Shown here: positions 17,094-25,242 of the stretch, one piece after another
Position numbering within the stretch: position 1 is the stretch's first letter
How the letters are laid out: the number at the start of each line of letters is the position of its first letter
Source of the DNA: Thermodesulfobacteriota bacterium
GTDB taxonomy: Bacteria; Desulfobacterota_D; UBA1144; Nemesobacterales; UBA2774
Reading direction: 5' to 3'
Assembly: GCA_040754335.1 (NCBI GenBank)
Contig: JBFMCV010000001.1
Coordinates: 496,001 to 560,000 of the forward strand
Length of the DNA stretch: 64,000 bases
The notes under the pieces: model-generated
Told to the model about the DNA's origin: nothing
Database searches by the model: none
What the model saw: only the letters and a program-made list of their open reading frames with translations
Program-made: the position numbers and the translations under genes

Positions 17094-18694
17094 CCACCTT
17101 ATACAGGTACCTCAAGTGGGACGGGAGCCAGCCCGGGTTCGACCTCGGCGCGGAGGATTTTTTCAGCGAGCTCTCGGACTACCTGATGGAGGGCTGGACC
17201 CCTGACGAGGCCTGCGAGTGGATACTGAAGCAGGGCCTCAAAGGGCAGAGCGTGAAGGTCATGGGGATAGACGACCTGCGCTCGGAGCTGAACGCGTGGA
17301 GGCAAAACTCGTACGACAGGTTCAATCCCGCGAAAGCGCTCGACGAGATAAAGGACGAGCTCGGCGAGATAGTGAGCCGGGAGCTTGCGCATTTAAACGA
17401 ATCCCTTCCGTCAGGTTCGGACGAGCTTAGGGAGAGGCAAAAATTCCTGGGCGGCCTCGACCCGAGGCCGGGCCAGGCCATAGAAAGCCTGAGGGACTAC
17501 GATTTCCTCGACGACGAGGCGGCGGACAGATTCAGAGCCCTTCTAGAAAGGCTCGAGGACATAAGGAAGGTCGAAAGGTTCATAAAGCGGTTCGGCGAGA
17601 AGTTCACGGGCGGGTCCCATATCTCTTTCGACGACCTGCTCGAGCTCATAGACAGGCTCGAGGAGTCCGAAAGGATCGAAAGGAGCCTCATATCCGGGAA
17701 TTTTGACGACCTGGACGCGGGCCGCATGGACTGGCTCCTGAGCGGGGAAGGACAGAGGTCTCTACTCCTGCTCAAGAACTTCAAGTCGGCGCTCGAAAAA
17801 TCGGGGTTCGTCAGGACGAGGGGGGAGCGTACCGAGCTCACGCCGAAAGGAATCAGGAAGTTAGGCGAAGGGGCGCTCACGGACGTCTTCTCGTCGCTAA
17901 AGCGGAATAAGATAGCCGAGCACGAGACCGGGTTGAGAGGGTCGGGCTCGGCAAGGCCCGAGGAATCGAAGGATTACGAGTTCGGGGACCCGTTCAACCT
18001 CAACATAGTGCAGACGCTGAAGAAGTCTCTCGCGAGGGAATCGGGCGGAAAGGGGATTAAGGTCGATCCGGAGGACTTCGAGGTCTTTGAGACGGAATAC
18101 CAGACCCACGCCGCTACTGCGCTCCTCCTCGACCTCAGCTGGTCGATGAGCTTTCAGGGCAGGTTCCCGGCGGCGAAAAGGGTCGCGCTCGCGCTTGACC
18201 ACCTCATACGGACGAAATATCCCAAGGACGACCTCCACATCATAGGGTTCTCGACGAGCGCGAGGAAGCTCAAAACGAAGGAGCTGGCCGTGACGACCTG
18301 GGACTCAAACGACCCGTTCACGAACATACAGGAGGCCCTCTCGGTCGCGGCAAGGACTTTATCGGCGTCGAGGAACACGAACAAGCAGATAATACTCATC
18401 ACGGACGGCCAGCCGACGGCCTATTACCTGGACGGCTACCTCCAGGTGGAGCTGCCCATGTTCTTCGGCGGGCTCTCGCCGAGGGCTACGTTCGAGACGC
18501 TCAAGGAAGTGAAGCGCGTGACAGGGATGGGGATACGCATAAACACGTTCATGCTCGACGACAGCCCGTCGCTCAGGCGCTTCGTCGACGAGATGACGCG
18601 GATAAACAAGGGGCGCGCCTTCTTCACCACCCCCGAGCACCTGGGGAAGTACCTCTTCGTCGATTACTTGAAGCGGAAGAGGAAGGTGCTGTGA
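17090..18694 (+). CDS. VWA-domain protein partnered with the AAA+ ATPase
   Basis: 534 residues. The first 330 residues are helical and charged without a recognisable domain. The C-terminal von Willebrand A domain (about 343-520) has a complete MIDAS: D348-x-S350-x-S352 (DLSWS), a threonine region and LITDGQPT. It overlaps the ATPase gene by four bases (ATGA). AAA/VWA pairs such as BchI/BchD, CbbQ/CbbO and CoxD/CoxE mature metal cofactors or remodel enzymes; no candidate client gene is adjacent here. Confidence 0.85.
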   Translation: MTTLYRYLKWDGSQPGFDLGAEDFFSELSDYLMEGWTPDEACEWILKQGLKGQSVKVMGIDDLRSELNAWRQNSYDRFNPAKALDEIKDELGEIVSRELAHLNESLPSGSDELRERQKFLGGLDPRPGQAIESLRDYDFLDDEAADRFRALLERLEDIRKVERFIKRFGEKFTGGSHISFDDLLELIDRLEESERIERSLISGNFDDLDAGRMDWLLSGEGQRSLLLLKNFKSALEKSGFVRTRGERTELTPKGIRKLGEGALTDVFSSLKRNKIAEHETGLRGSGSARPEESKDYEFGDPFNLNIVQTLKKSLARESGGKGIKVDPEDFEVFETEYQTHAATALLLDLSWSMSFQGRFPAAKRVALALDHLIRTKYPKDDLHIIGFSTSARKLKTKELAVTTWDSNDPFTNIQEALSVAARTLSASRNTNKQIILITDGQPTAYYLDGYLQVELPMFFGGLSPRATFETLKEVKRVTGMGIRINTFMLDDSPSLRRFVDEMTRINKGRAFFTTPEHLGKYLFVDYLKRKRKVL

Positions 18695-18705
18695 TTTTTT
18701 AATTC

Positions 18706-18754
18706 TGTCATTGCGAGTGGAGATAACGCAGTTATCGAAGCGCGGCAATCTCTG
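18706..18754 (+). repeat. Left copy of a 49-bp structured repeat flanking the GIY-YIG gene
   Basis: The segment starts TGTCATTGCGAG and ends GCGGCAATCTCTG. It is an inverted counterpart of 19068-19116, matching at 40 of 49 positions. Its centre forms a hairpin GATAAC-GCA-GTTATC, and outer ATTGC/GCAAT segments can pair around it. It starts just 12 bases after the VWA gene stop. Confidence 0.8.
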
Positions 18755-18757
18755 TTT

Positions 18758-19048
18758 TTAAATTTCTTCATATAAGTCTTTCCAATCTTTATTCATTCTA
18801 TTAATTAGTTCGATCTTTTTCATCCTCGATCCGGCTTTTATCTGTTTTTCCCTGCTTATCGCTCCATAGATATCCTCACATACTTCGTAATATATGAGTT
18901 TCGATACATTGTATTTTTTGGTAAAGCCCTCGACGAGCTTCTCTTTGTGTTCATATACCCTTCTTGTCAGGTCGTTTGTAACTCCTGTATATAGAACTCT
19001 ATTGTTCTTATTCGTAAGAATATAGACGTAGTAGTATTTATTGTTCAT
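18758..19048 (-). CDS. GIY-YIG nuclease-superfamily protein
   Basis: 96 residues, a stand-alone GIY-YIG domain. The motif appears as YYVYILTNKNNRVLYTGVTN (6-25), with the conserved arginine (TRRVYEHK), glutamate (SREKQIK) and asparagine of the superfamily. Small proteins of this kind are common in environmental bacteria and their function is unknown. The gene is strikingly AT-rich against GC-rich neighbours, which points to recent transfer. It is bracketed by inverted copies of a structured repeat, leaving little other DNA in the unit, so gene plus repeats look like one mobile cassette. Confidence 0.9.
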   Translation of the reverse strand: MNNKYYYVYILTNKNNRVLYTGVTNDLTRRVYEHKEKLVEGFTKKYNVSKLIYYEVCEDIYGAISREKQIKAGSRMKKIELINRMNKDWKDLYEEI

Positions 19049-19067
19049 AAAGGTAATTATAAACTGA

Positions 19068-19116
19068 TAGAGATTGCCGCGCTTCGCTGACTACGTCAGC
19101 TGCGCTCGCAACGACA
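19068..19116 (-). repeat. Right copy of the 49-bp structured repeat flanking the GIY-YIG gene
   Basis: Read on the minus strand it starts TGTCGTTGCGAG and ends GCGGCAATCTCTA. The central hairpin is GCTGAC-GTA-GTCAGC. Compared with the left copy, both stem changes are paired (A:T to C:G and A:T to G:C), so the hairpin is kept while the sequence differs. A partial match to the GCGGCAATCTC end occurs near 27620-27634. Confidence 0.8.
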
Positions 19117-19125
19117 AAATAAAAA

Positions 19126-20037
19126 TCAATCGCACTCATACGGCTTCGAGAGCGTGATGACCTTATCGAGGCCGGGGGTGAAGAAGCGGCGCTCGTGGTT
19201 CCGCGACCGGACGAGCATCTTGTCCGAGCCGCAGGCGAAGGTCAACACCCTCGACTGGGGCTCCTTTATGCCGCCCAGGTCGGGGCGTATGGACGATATC
19301 TCGATAAAAACCGTGCCGTTCAGTTTTTTCTGCTTCACTATCATGCCGAAGAGCTCCTGCGGCATGTGGAGGTGCCCCGAGAACCAGAGATCGACCTTGT
19401 ATTCCCTGAGCACTTCCCTGAACCTTTTCGAGTCCGTTATCTGCCTCGCCTTAAGCCCCGAAAACGTAATGCCGCTCCCCTTGAGCGGCGCGTGAGTGAC
19501 CGTTACGATTATCTTGTCCTGGTTGTTTATGACGAGGTCCTTCCACCACTCGAACGTCTCGTCCGATATCACAGTTGCCTTGCCCCTGTCCTCGTTCGAC
19601 ATGAAGATAAACAGTATGTTCCCCTTCTCTACGGTGTAATGCGGTTTCTCCTTGAGCTTCGCCTGGAATATTTGCCCCTTGTCCGTCTTGTAGTCGTGGT
19701 TCCCTATTATCTCGTGCCATTCCCTGATATAGGACTTCTCCCTTGCCTCGATGTACAGGTCGTAGCTCACCTCTCTCGGAAAATGGACTACGTCTCCGGC
19801 GTTGAAAGCCATGTCTACGTCCGGGACGTTCTCGTTGATGTCCGCGACCGCATTTCTAAACGGCTTTGTGCTCCCCTCGTACTTGATATGCGTGTCTGAG
19901 AGCGCCCAGACCGTAAGCGTTTCGTCGGGGACGTACCAGTCTGCGGCGGCGAGCTCCTTGCCCGTCGATGGCCCTACCTGGCATGACGTGAGCGCGAATA
20001 TGAGAAGGAGAAGCAAGGGTATTAGACGTTTATTCAT
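19126..20037 (-). CDS. Calcineurin-like metallophosphoesterase, lipoprotein
   Basis: 303 residues with a lipoprotein signal ending in LTSC (lipidated C19), so it acts at the cell envelope. The two-metal phosphoesterase motifs are in order: SDTHIK (D-x-H), NAGDVVHF (GD), IGNHDY (GNHD), VTHAPL (H) and SGHLHMP (GHxH). The substrate is unknown; relatives hydrolyse nucleotides, lipids or cell-wall teichoic intermediates. It follows mtaB by 20 bases and may be co-transcribed with mnmA-mtaB. Confidence 0.88.
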   Translation of the reverse strand: MNKRLIPLLLLLIFALTSCQVGPSTGKELAAADWYVPDETLTVWALSDTHIKYEGSTKPFRNAVADINENVPDVDMAFNAGDVVHFPREVSYDLYIEAREKSYIREWHEIIGNHDYKTDKGQIFQAKLKEKPHYTVEKGNILFIFMSNEDRGKATVISDETFEWWKDLVINNQDKIIVTVTHAPLKGSGITFSGLKARQITDSKRFREVLREYKVDLWFSGHLHMPQELFGMIVKQKKLNGTVFIEISSIRPDLGGIKEPQSRVLTFACGSDKMLVRSRNHERRFFTPGLDKVITLSKPYECD

Positions 20038-20057
20038 TCCCGGTAGTAAATACGAGG

Positions 20058-21356
20058 TCAGGAGGCCGCCCGGATAGGAGATGCCAATGCCTCCCCGGCC
20101 GATATGCCGGTGATCACGGCTTCAATTTCTTCCCCCGGCTCGTGCTCACCGCCCGTAAGCCTTACGGGTATGTAGTTGGGAGTCGTGCCCTTCCCTCCCT
20201 TCTCTACGAGCACGGGGAGCGTGCGTCCTATGAAACGGCCGTAGAATTCGGCTTTCTTTCTGAGTCCGAGCTCCCGGAGCCGCGCGCTCCTTTCCTTTAT
20301 CGTCCCCGGCGGCACCTGTCCGGGCATGGACGCTGCGGGCGTGGACCTCCGTTTCGAATACGGGAATACATGGAAGTAAGTGAGCGCCGACTGCCCTGCG
20401 GTCTCGTACGTGTTCACGAATTCCTCTTCCGTCTCTCCGGGGAAACCGACCATTATGTCCGAGCCTATGGCCGCGTCGGGCATAGTCTCCCGGATGAGGT
20501 TCGTAATTGCGAGGAAGCTGTCGGGGGCGTAGCGCCTCCTCATCCTTTTCAATACACCGGCGTCCCCGCTCTGGAGCGCGATGTGGAATTGAGGGCATAT
20601 GGTCTCTGACCCGGCGATGAACTCGATGAGCGAAGGCTCCGTATCGGCCGGGTCGAGAGAGGTGAGCCTCACGCGCCTCACTATCTTCTCCCGCTCTATC
20701 GCCCGGACCAGCTCCCCGAAGCTCGAGCCTATGTCCCTCCCGTAGCTCGCTATGTGGACTCCGGTGAGGACTATCTCTTTATACCCGGCCTCTGCGAGCT
20801 TCTCCATCCTGCGGAGTATCTCGTCTATGGACAAGCTCCTCGACCTGCCCCTCGCCCGAGGTATTATGCAGAATGTGCATGCGTAGTTGCAGCCGTCCTG
20901 CACCTTTAAAAACGCCCTTGTCCTTCCGGGGAAAAACTCTATGCCCGGCGTCTCGAACCCCTTTTTCTTCTCCCTGAATATGTCGGAAATGTAGAGTTTC
21001 GGCTCGCTCTGGGTCTCCCCCTCCCTTATGACTCTCAGGAGCTCCGAGAACTTGTGCGAGTTGCCTATGACGTAATCGGCGTCGGTAATATCCTTTATCT
21101 CGTCAGCCGATACCTGTGCGTAGCAGCCCGTTACGACGACGACCCCTTCCGGGTTGGCCCTGCGCGCCCTGTGTATGTAATGCCTCGCCTCGGCGTCGGC
21201 CTTGTGCGTCACCGTGCACGTGTCTATCACGTAAACGTCCGCCTTTTCGGGGAAAGGGACCCTCACGTACTTGCTCTTGGGGAGCCTGTTTAGGATAGCG
21301 GCCGTATCGTACTGGTTCACCTTGCAGCCGAGGGTCACGACGGAGATGCTCTTCAC
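20058..21356 (-). CDS. mtaB: tRNA t6A37 methylthiotransferase (MtaB)
   Basis: 432 residues from a GTG start at 21356 that overlaps the mnmA stop (GTGA). It adds a methylthio group to t6A37 of ANN-decoding tRNAs. The UPF0004 domain supplies C11 (TLGCKVNQYD), C47 and C78 for one [4Fe-4S] cluster; the radical SAM motif DGCNYACTFC supplies C156, C160 and C163. A TRAM-like C-terminus follows. The short TLGCKVN N-terminus, lacking the longer leader of MiaB, fits MtaB rather than MiaB. A longer upstream reading in the same frame runs inside mnmA and was rejected. Confidence 0.93.
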   Translation of the reverse strand: MKSISVVTLGCKVNQYDTAAILNRLPKSKYVRVPFPEKADVYVIDTCTVTHKADAEARHYIHRARRANPEGVVVVTGCYAQVSADEIKDITDADYVIGNSHKFSELLRVIREGETQSEPKLYISDIFREKKKGFETPGIEFFPGRTRAFLKVQDGCNYACTFCIIPRARGRSRSLSIDEILRRMEKLAEAGYKEIVLTGVHIASYGRDIGSSFGELVRAIEREKIVRRVRLTSLDPADTEPSLIEFIAGSETICPQFHIALQSGDAGVLKRMRRRYAPDSFLAITNLIRETMPDAAIGSDIMVGFPGETEEEFVNTYETAGQSALTYFHVFPYSKRRSTPAASMPGQVPPGTIKERSARLRELGLRKKAEFYGRFIGRTLPVLVEKGGKGTTPNYIPVRLTGGEHEPGEEIEAVITGISAGEALASPIRAAS

Positions 21357-22441
21357 TGGGGGAGCACCTCTCTGATCCATCCGCCGCCGAGCACCCTGTC
21401 TCCGCTGTAGAACACGACCGCCTGGCCGGGGGTGATGGCCCTCTGGGGGTCTTTGAACTCGACCATGCCCCCGGACGGGCCCCACATCCTGAGTGTAGCA
21501 GCACTCTCGGGGTGCCTGTACCTGACCTTCGCCTTTACTTCAATTATACCGTCTAACATATTGTCGATATATGCATTATCTACCCATGTTATATTTTCGG
21601 CAACGAGTTTCATCCCGTAGAGCTCGTCTTTCTCCCCGACGTAGACCCGGTTTGCGCCGGGATCTATGCGGGTGACGTACATTGGCTTGCCGGCGGCTAT
21701 GCCGAGGCCCCTCCTCTGCCCGACCGTGAAGGAGAAGACGCCTTTATGCGTCCCGAGCACGTCGCCCCTGGAGTTCAATATATCGCCCTTCGCTTCGGTG
21801 AATGCGGACCTGGCAGTGAGATAATCCCTGTAATTCCCGTCAGGGACGAAGCAGACTCCCGTGCTGTCGGGCTTTTCCGCCTGCCTGAGCCCGAAGCCCT
21901 TGGCTATATCCCTGACCTCGTCCTTGGTCATGTCCCCGAGGGGAAACATCAGGCGGGAGAGCTCTTTTTGTGTAAGCGTGTAGAGGAAATAGGTCTGGTC
22001 CTTCGATTCGTCCGCTGCCTTCCTGAGCGAGAGCCGTCCTCCGGCGTCCCTTTCTATCTTCGCGTAATGCCCTGTCGCCAGGTAATCCGCCCCGAGGTCG
22101 AGAGCCTTCTGCAGAAGGAGGTCGAACTTTACGTGCTTGTTGCAGAGCACGCACGGGATGGGGGTCTTGCCCGACATGTACTTGTCCACGTAATCTGTGA
22201 GGACGTATCTATCGAACTCCTCCGTGAAGTTGACGACGTAATGGGGGAATCCGAGAGAGGAAGCCGCCCTCCTCGCGTCCACGACCTGGTCGAGGGAGCA
22301 GCACCCCCCTTCCGCTTCTCCATACTCCAGAAGCTGCATGGTAATGCCTATGACGTCGTGGCCTTCCTTTTTGAGAAGCGCCGCTGCAGTGGTGCTGTCT
22401 ACGCCGCCGCTCATGGCGACGACTATGCGCTTTCTGTCCAT
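21353..22441 (-). CDS. mnmA: tRNA-specific 2-thiouridylase
   Basis: 362 residues. It thiolates U34 of Lys, Glu and Gln tRNAs using ATP. The PP-loop SGGVDST is at 11-17; catalytic cysteines are C97 (in PCVLC) and C197 (TGVCFVP), the pair that forms the persulfide/disulfide. Length matches the family. Overlap by four bases with mtaB joins two wobble/anticodon-loop sulfur modifications in one unit. No strong ribosome site is seen; TTGTCT and TAATCT with a 17-base spacer end 13 bases before the ATG, so its leader may be very short. Confidence 0.95.
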   Translation of the reverse strand: MDRKRIVVAMSGGVDSTTAAALLKKEGHDVIGITMQLLEYGEAEGGCCSLDQVVDARRAASSLGFPHYVVNFTEEFDRYVLTDYVDKYMSGKTPIPCVLCNKHVKFDLLLQKALDLGADYLATGHYAKIERDAGGRLSLRKAADESKDQTYFLYTLTQKELSRLMFPLGDMTKDEVRDIAKGFGLRQAEKPDSTGVCFVPDGNYRDYLTARSAFTEAKGDILNSRGDVLGTHKGVFSFTVGQRRGLGIAAGKPMYVTRIDPGANRVYVGEKDELYGMKLVAENITWVDNAYIDNMLDGIIEVKAKVRYRHPESAATLRMWGPSGGMVEFKDPQRAITPGQAVVFYSGDRVLGGGWIREVLPQ

Positions 22442-22765
22442 AATAGTGTCAGAAAGATTACCCTAGGCGCGAAAATGAGACAAATCCTTGTGGATACAGG
22501 CGTGCTGTCCTGCCCGGACGGGATTCCTACCCGAATTGTAGGAGCGGCTTCCAGCCGCGACACACGTAGTGTGGTTTATGAAAAGACGAGATTCCCGATT
22601 TGTTAATGAGATTTTTTAATTCCCTCCTTTCGTAAAGGAGGGTTAGGGTGGATTTTTCTTATAAATCCCCCATAATCCCCCTTTTTCTAAGGGGGAAAAT
22701 AAATGGCATTCTCAGGACGAACGGATTTGGTTTCGTTGTTGATGGTGGATGAGGTAAGCGATTTC
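22442..22765. repeat. Repeat-filled intergenic region
   Basis: No gene is visible. It contains a REP-like element TGTAGGAGCGG...CCGCGA (22537-22560), and two CCCTCCTTT/AAAGGAGGG type palindromes: 22621-22655, followed by GGTTAGGGTGGATTT, and a second CCCC/GGGG palindrome at about 22665-22697. The same families recur at 27.6, 30.0, 33.1, 35.8, 36.8, 40.1 and 46.2 kb. Confidence 0.75.
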
Positions 22766-24004
22766 TCAGACCACGCCCTCTTCGACGCCGACTATGGAGT
22801 AGTAGTGATCGTTCCCGAGCTTGAGCTCCCGGGCCTCGACGAAATCTTTCACAAGCGCGTATATGTCGGCCGACACGATGACTCTCCACACTGGCGCTAC
22901 CGTGCATATCCTCCTCGCCATGTCCGTAACCTCCTTCACGCCGTGGGGCATGCCGGAGTCATCATATACGGGGACGGACTTCATGCCTATGCCTATCTTC
23001 CCGCTTATCGCGGCCTTGCCCTCTATCTTCCGCTCCCTCGTTATGCTGGCCAGGAGCTGGAGCACCTCGACGGCCGAGCACACGGCTTTTAACTCCGCGT
23101 TCACCTGCTCTTCGGGGGCGTTGAAGAACGCCACTATCTCGTCCTTGAGAAGCGCCTCGATGACGCCTCCGTAGTTGGATATTATGGCTGAGGCTGCTTT
23201 CCTGTAATCGGCCAGGAACGCGTTGAACTCCGCCGGCTTGAGCGTGTTCGAGAGCTCATTGAAGTCGGCTATCTTCGCTACGACGACCGTGACGTTCCGG
23301 GGCCTCGCGTGGATTTCCTCTTCCTCGTCTTCTTCGTCGCGGGCGGATATGAGAGTCGGCTGGAACGGCGGCAGCTCTTCCTCGACGTCCTCCCTCCGCT
23401 TCATGCGGTCTACCATCTGGTTGAAGGTCTCATACGCCCTTATCGTTGCCACGTCGTCTGACGATTCGGGGTCGAGTCTGGCTCCTGCCAGGTCTCCGCG
23501 CGCGACACTCTTCATCGCCGCGATGAGCTTCTCCATCGCTTCGTTCCTTCCACCCGAGAAGAGAGACAATATGAATATGATCACTACAGCGACCGCTATG
23601 CCTATGAGCGCGCTCCACATGAGGGACGACAGTATGAGGCTCTTCCAGTCCTTCCCCGCGACGCCGAGCACGATAGTGTTGTTCTCGGGCGTGCTTATCG
23701 GTATGATCTCCAGGCCTTCCGACTCTTCGCCGCCGAAGCTTTCGAGGAGTATCCCTTCCGCGTTGAGCAGTTTTATATAGACTATGTCGCTTCTCGAATT
23801 GAGTATGTCCTTCGAGGTGTCGGCGAAGCTCTTGCCCGTGCCCTCGAAGAGCCTTGCCAGCTCCTGTCCCCTTTCTTCCGTGATAGTGGTGGTGAAATAG
23901 TAAGAGTTAAAGAGAGAGATCAATACCGATATCAGGATGAAGATGAAAGCGAGAACGAGCGCGTTTCCCGAATACAGATTCCCTATCCTGGACTTTAATC
24001 CCAT
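22766..24004 (-). CDS. Membrane sensor with HAMP-like and degenerate class III cyclase-type domain
   Basis: 412 residues. Membrane helices at about 15-35 and 125-147 enclose a small periplasmic sensor segment. A HAMP-like linker with a conserved ARGDL motif follows, then an acidic spacer (EEDEEEE) and a nucleotidyl-cyclase-homology domain (about 240-410). The domain keeps the first metal aspartate (KIADFNELS) but the second GD is replaced by KDE, and the C-terminal half lacks the usual catalytic asparagine/arginine pattern. It may therefore be a binding or regulatory pseudo-cyclase. A GAGGT ribosome site precedes the ATG. Confidence 0.75.
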   Translation of the reverse strand: MGLKSRIGNLYSGNALVLAFIFILISVLISLFNSYYFTTTITEERGQELARLFEGTGKSFADTSKDILNSRSDIVYIKLLNAEGILLESFGGEESEGLEIIPISTPENNTIVLGVAGKDWKSLILSSLMWSALIGIAVAVVIIFILSLFSGGRNEAMEKLIAAMKSVARGDLAGARLDPESSDDVATIRAYETFNQMVDRMKRREDVEEELPPFQPTLISARDEEDEEEEIHARPRNVTVVVAKIADFNELSNTLKPAEFNAFLADYRKAASAIISNYGGVIEALLKDEIVAFFNAPEEQVNAELKAVCSAVEVLQLLASITRERKIEGKAAISGKIGIGMKSVPVYDDSGMPHGVKEVTDMARRICTVAPVWRVIVSADIYALVKDFVEARELKLGNDHYYSIVGVEEGVV

Positions 24005-24301
24005 TTACCTCGTTTCTCCGGCTGTCTGATCGGACGCGCCGCGCAAGCGGGGATGGCATCCGTCTCTGGTGTATATCTGAAAAGAAAAAGCTACCTTCAT
24101 AATACTGGCAAAAATTTACCTAGTAAAGATAAATTTTAACAGAGTGTTAAGAAAATTCCCGGCGTCTTATTCGCGCCTGAGGCGCGCGCGAAACCGTCAT
24201 GCAGGTGGGGATTGATTCTGGGGGATGCCGGGCCTGATTCTCCCGATGGTGTGCCGGACGGCTGCCGGTCTCGAAGTTTGTCCGGTTTCCTGGGACCGTG
24301 C

Positions 24302-24562
24302 CTAAGCCTCTTTGGGCTGTATATTGATTCTGGTCTTGGTTTTTTCGAACGTCTGAAACTCGACGACCCCGTCCTTGAGCGCGAAGAGGGTGTGGTCGCG
24401 TCCTATTCCGACGTGGAGCCCGGGGTGGAACTTCGTGCCGCGCTGCCTCACGAGTATGTTCCCCGCCCTGACCGACTCGCCGCCGAACTTCTTGAGGCCG
24501 AGCCTCCTGCCTATCGAGTCTCTACCGTTTTTAGAACTTCCGCCGCCTTTTTTTGTTGCCAT
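24302..24562 (-). CDS. rpmA: 50S ribosomal protein L27
   Basis: 86 residues; its N-terminus ([16 protein letters not shown]) reaches the peptidyl-transferase centre and needs no cleavage, unlike the Firmicutes form. The [15 protein letters not shown] motif is canonical. It follows rplU by 19 bases. In many bacteria obg follows rpmA; here the next gene, about 300 bases on, is the cyclase-like sensor, and the intervening 24005-24301 holds only a CGCGCCT/AGGCGCG palindrome near 24170 and no gene I can recognise. Confidence 0.96.
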   Translation of the reverse strand: MATKKGGGSSKNGRDSIGRRLGLKKFGGESVRAGNILVRQRGTKFHPGLHVGIGRDHTLFALKDGVVEFQTFEKTKTRINIQPKEA

Positions 24563-24581
24563 GTTAAGTTATCTCCCCGCT

Positions 24582-24893
24582 TTACTTTGAAATATCCGTG
24601 ATCTCGACCGATGTGAACTTCTGGCGGTGCCCCGTCTTTTTCCTGAAGTCCTTCCTTCTCCTGAACTTGAATACTACGAGCTTCTCGCCCTTCTTCGTGC
24701 CGAGTATCTTCGCCTTGACTACCGCGCTGTCGACGACGGGCGAGCCTACTGTCGTGCCGCCTTCGTCCGCAACCAGCAGTACTTCCTTGAATTCCACCTC
24801 GTCGCCGGGGTTTCCGTCCAGCAATTCTACGTCGATCACGTCGCCCTTGTTCACGCTGTACTGTTTTCCGCCGGTCTTTATTACCGCCTGCAT
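24582..24893 (-). CDS. rplU: 50S ribosomal protein L21
   Basis: 103 residues, standard length. It binds 23S rRNA in the large subunit. The start MQAVIKTGGKQYSV and the basic FKFRRRKDFRKKTGHRQ segment near the C-terminus identify it. GGGAGGAG stands just upstream of the ATG. Its promoter is at 24926-24953 and an array of three palindromes lies further upstream at 25085-25145. Confidence 0.96.
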   Translation of the reverse strand: MQAVIKTGGKQYSVNKGDVIDVELLDGNPGDEVEFKEVLLVADEGGTTVGSPVVDSAVVKAKILGTKKGEKLVVFKFRRRKDFRKKTGHRQKFTSVEITDISK

Positions 24894-24925
24894 GATATAC
24901 TCCTCCCGCTTGTGTGAAAGGGAAA

Positions 24926-24953
24926 ATTATTCATATTAATGGCGAGTTGTCAA
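24926..24953 (-). promoter_or_regulatory. Candidate rplU-rpmA promoter
   Basis: On the minus strand a perfect TTGACA (24953-24948) is followed after 16 bases by AATAAT (24931-24926). The transcript would start about 25 bases before rplU. Immediately upstream, at 24982-25001, GAAGAAGC and GCTTCTTC form a perfect eight-base hairpin. Confidence 0.6.
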
Positions 24954-25084
24954 ATTTTTTAAAGCACGTGATACGGAAGACGAAGAAGCTCGCGCTTCTT
25001 CATGAGCGCGTTTTTGTTTTTTGCGCGCTTCTTTTATTACTGTGTATTCCTTCCCTGTGCTTCCTTCAACTGTGTATTCCTTAG

Positions 25085-25145
25085 TGTTCATATTTTGAAC
25101 ACCCGGGTGTTCATATTCTGAATAGGGGTGTTCATATTCTGAACA
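25085..25145. promoter_or_regulatory. Array of three TGTTCA-N5-TGAACA palindromes
   Basis: Three 17-base inverted repeats lie at 25085-25101, 25108-25124 (one half is TGAATA) and 25129-25145, 23 and 21 bases apart, about two helical turns. The five central bases are TATTT or TATTC. Just to the left the 13-base word CTGTGTATTCCTT occurs twice (about 25040 and 25070). The array lies between the end of the flavoprotein gene and the rplU promoter. Its spacing suggests cooperative dimers of a transcription factor on one face of the helix. Confidence 0.7.
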
Positions 25146-25242
25146 GGTGGGTGACGTTTTGTTCACCCTCCCCGGCTCGTGTGACGCGCCGCTCGCGGGA
25201 CTTCCGGTTTAAGGAAACCACGCTTAAAAGCGGCCGCTTGAA

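Noticed and set aside
18758-19048. GIY-YIG gene as an intron-encoded homing endonuclease
   Set aside because: It lies between two intact genes, with no interrupted reading frame or intron structure around it.
25085-25145. CRISPR array
   Set aside because: Only three units, spacers of 4-6 bases, and each unit is a complete palindrome; this fits operators, not CRISPR repeats and spacers.
24936-25166. Possible 76-residue protein on the minus strand with SEYEHP and EYTV repeats
   Set aside because: Its repeats are simply translations of the DNA palindromes and the repeated 13-base word; there is no ribosome site and the composition is unlike a real protein.
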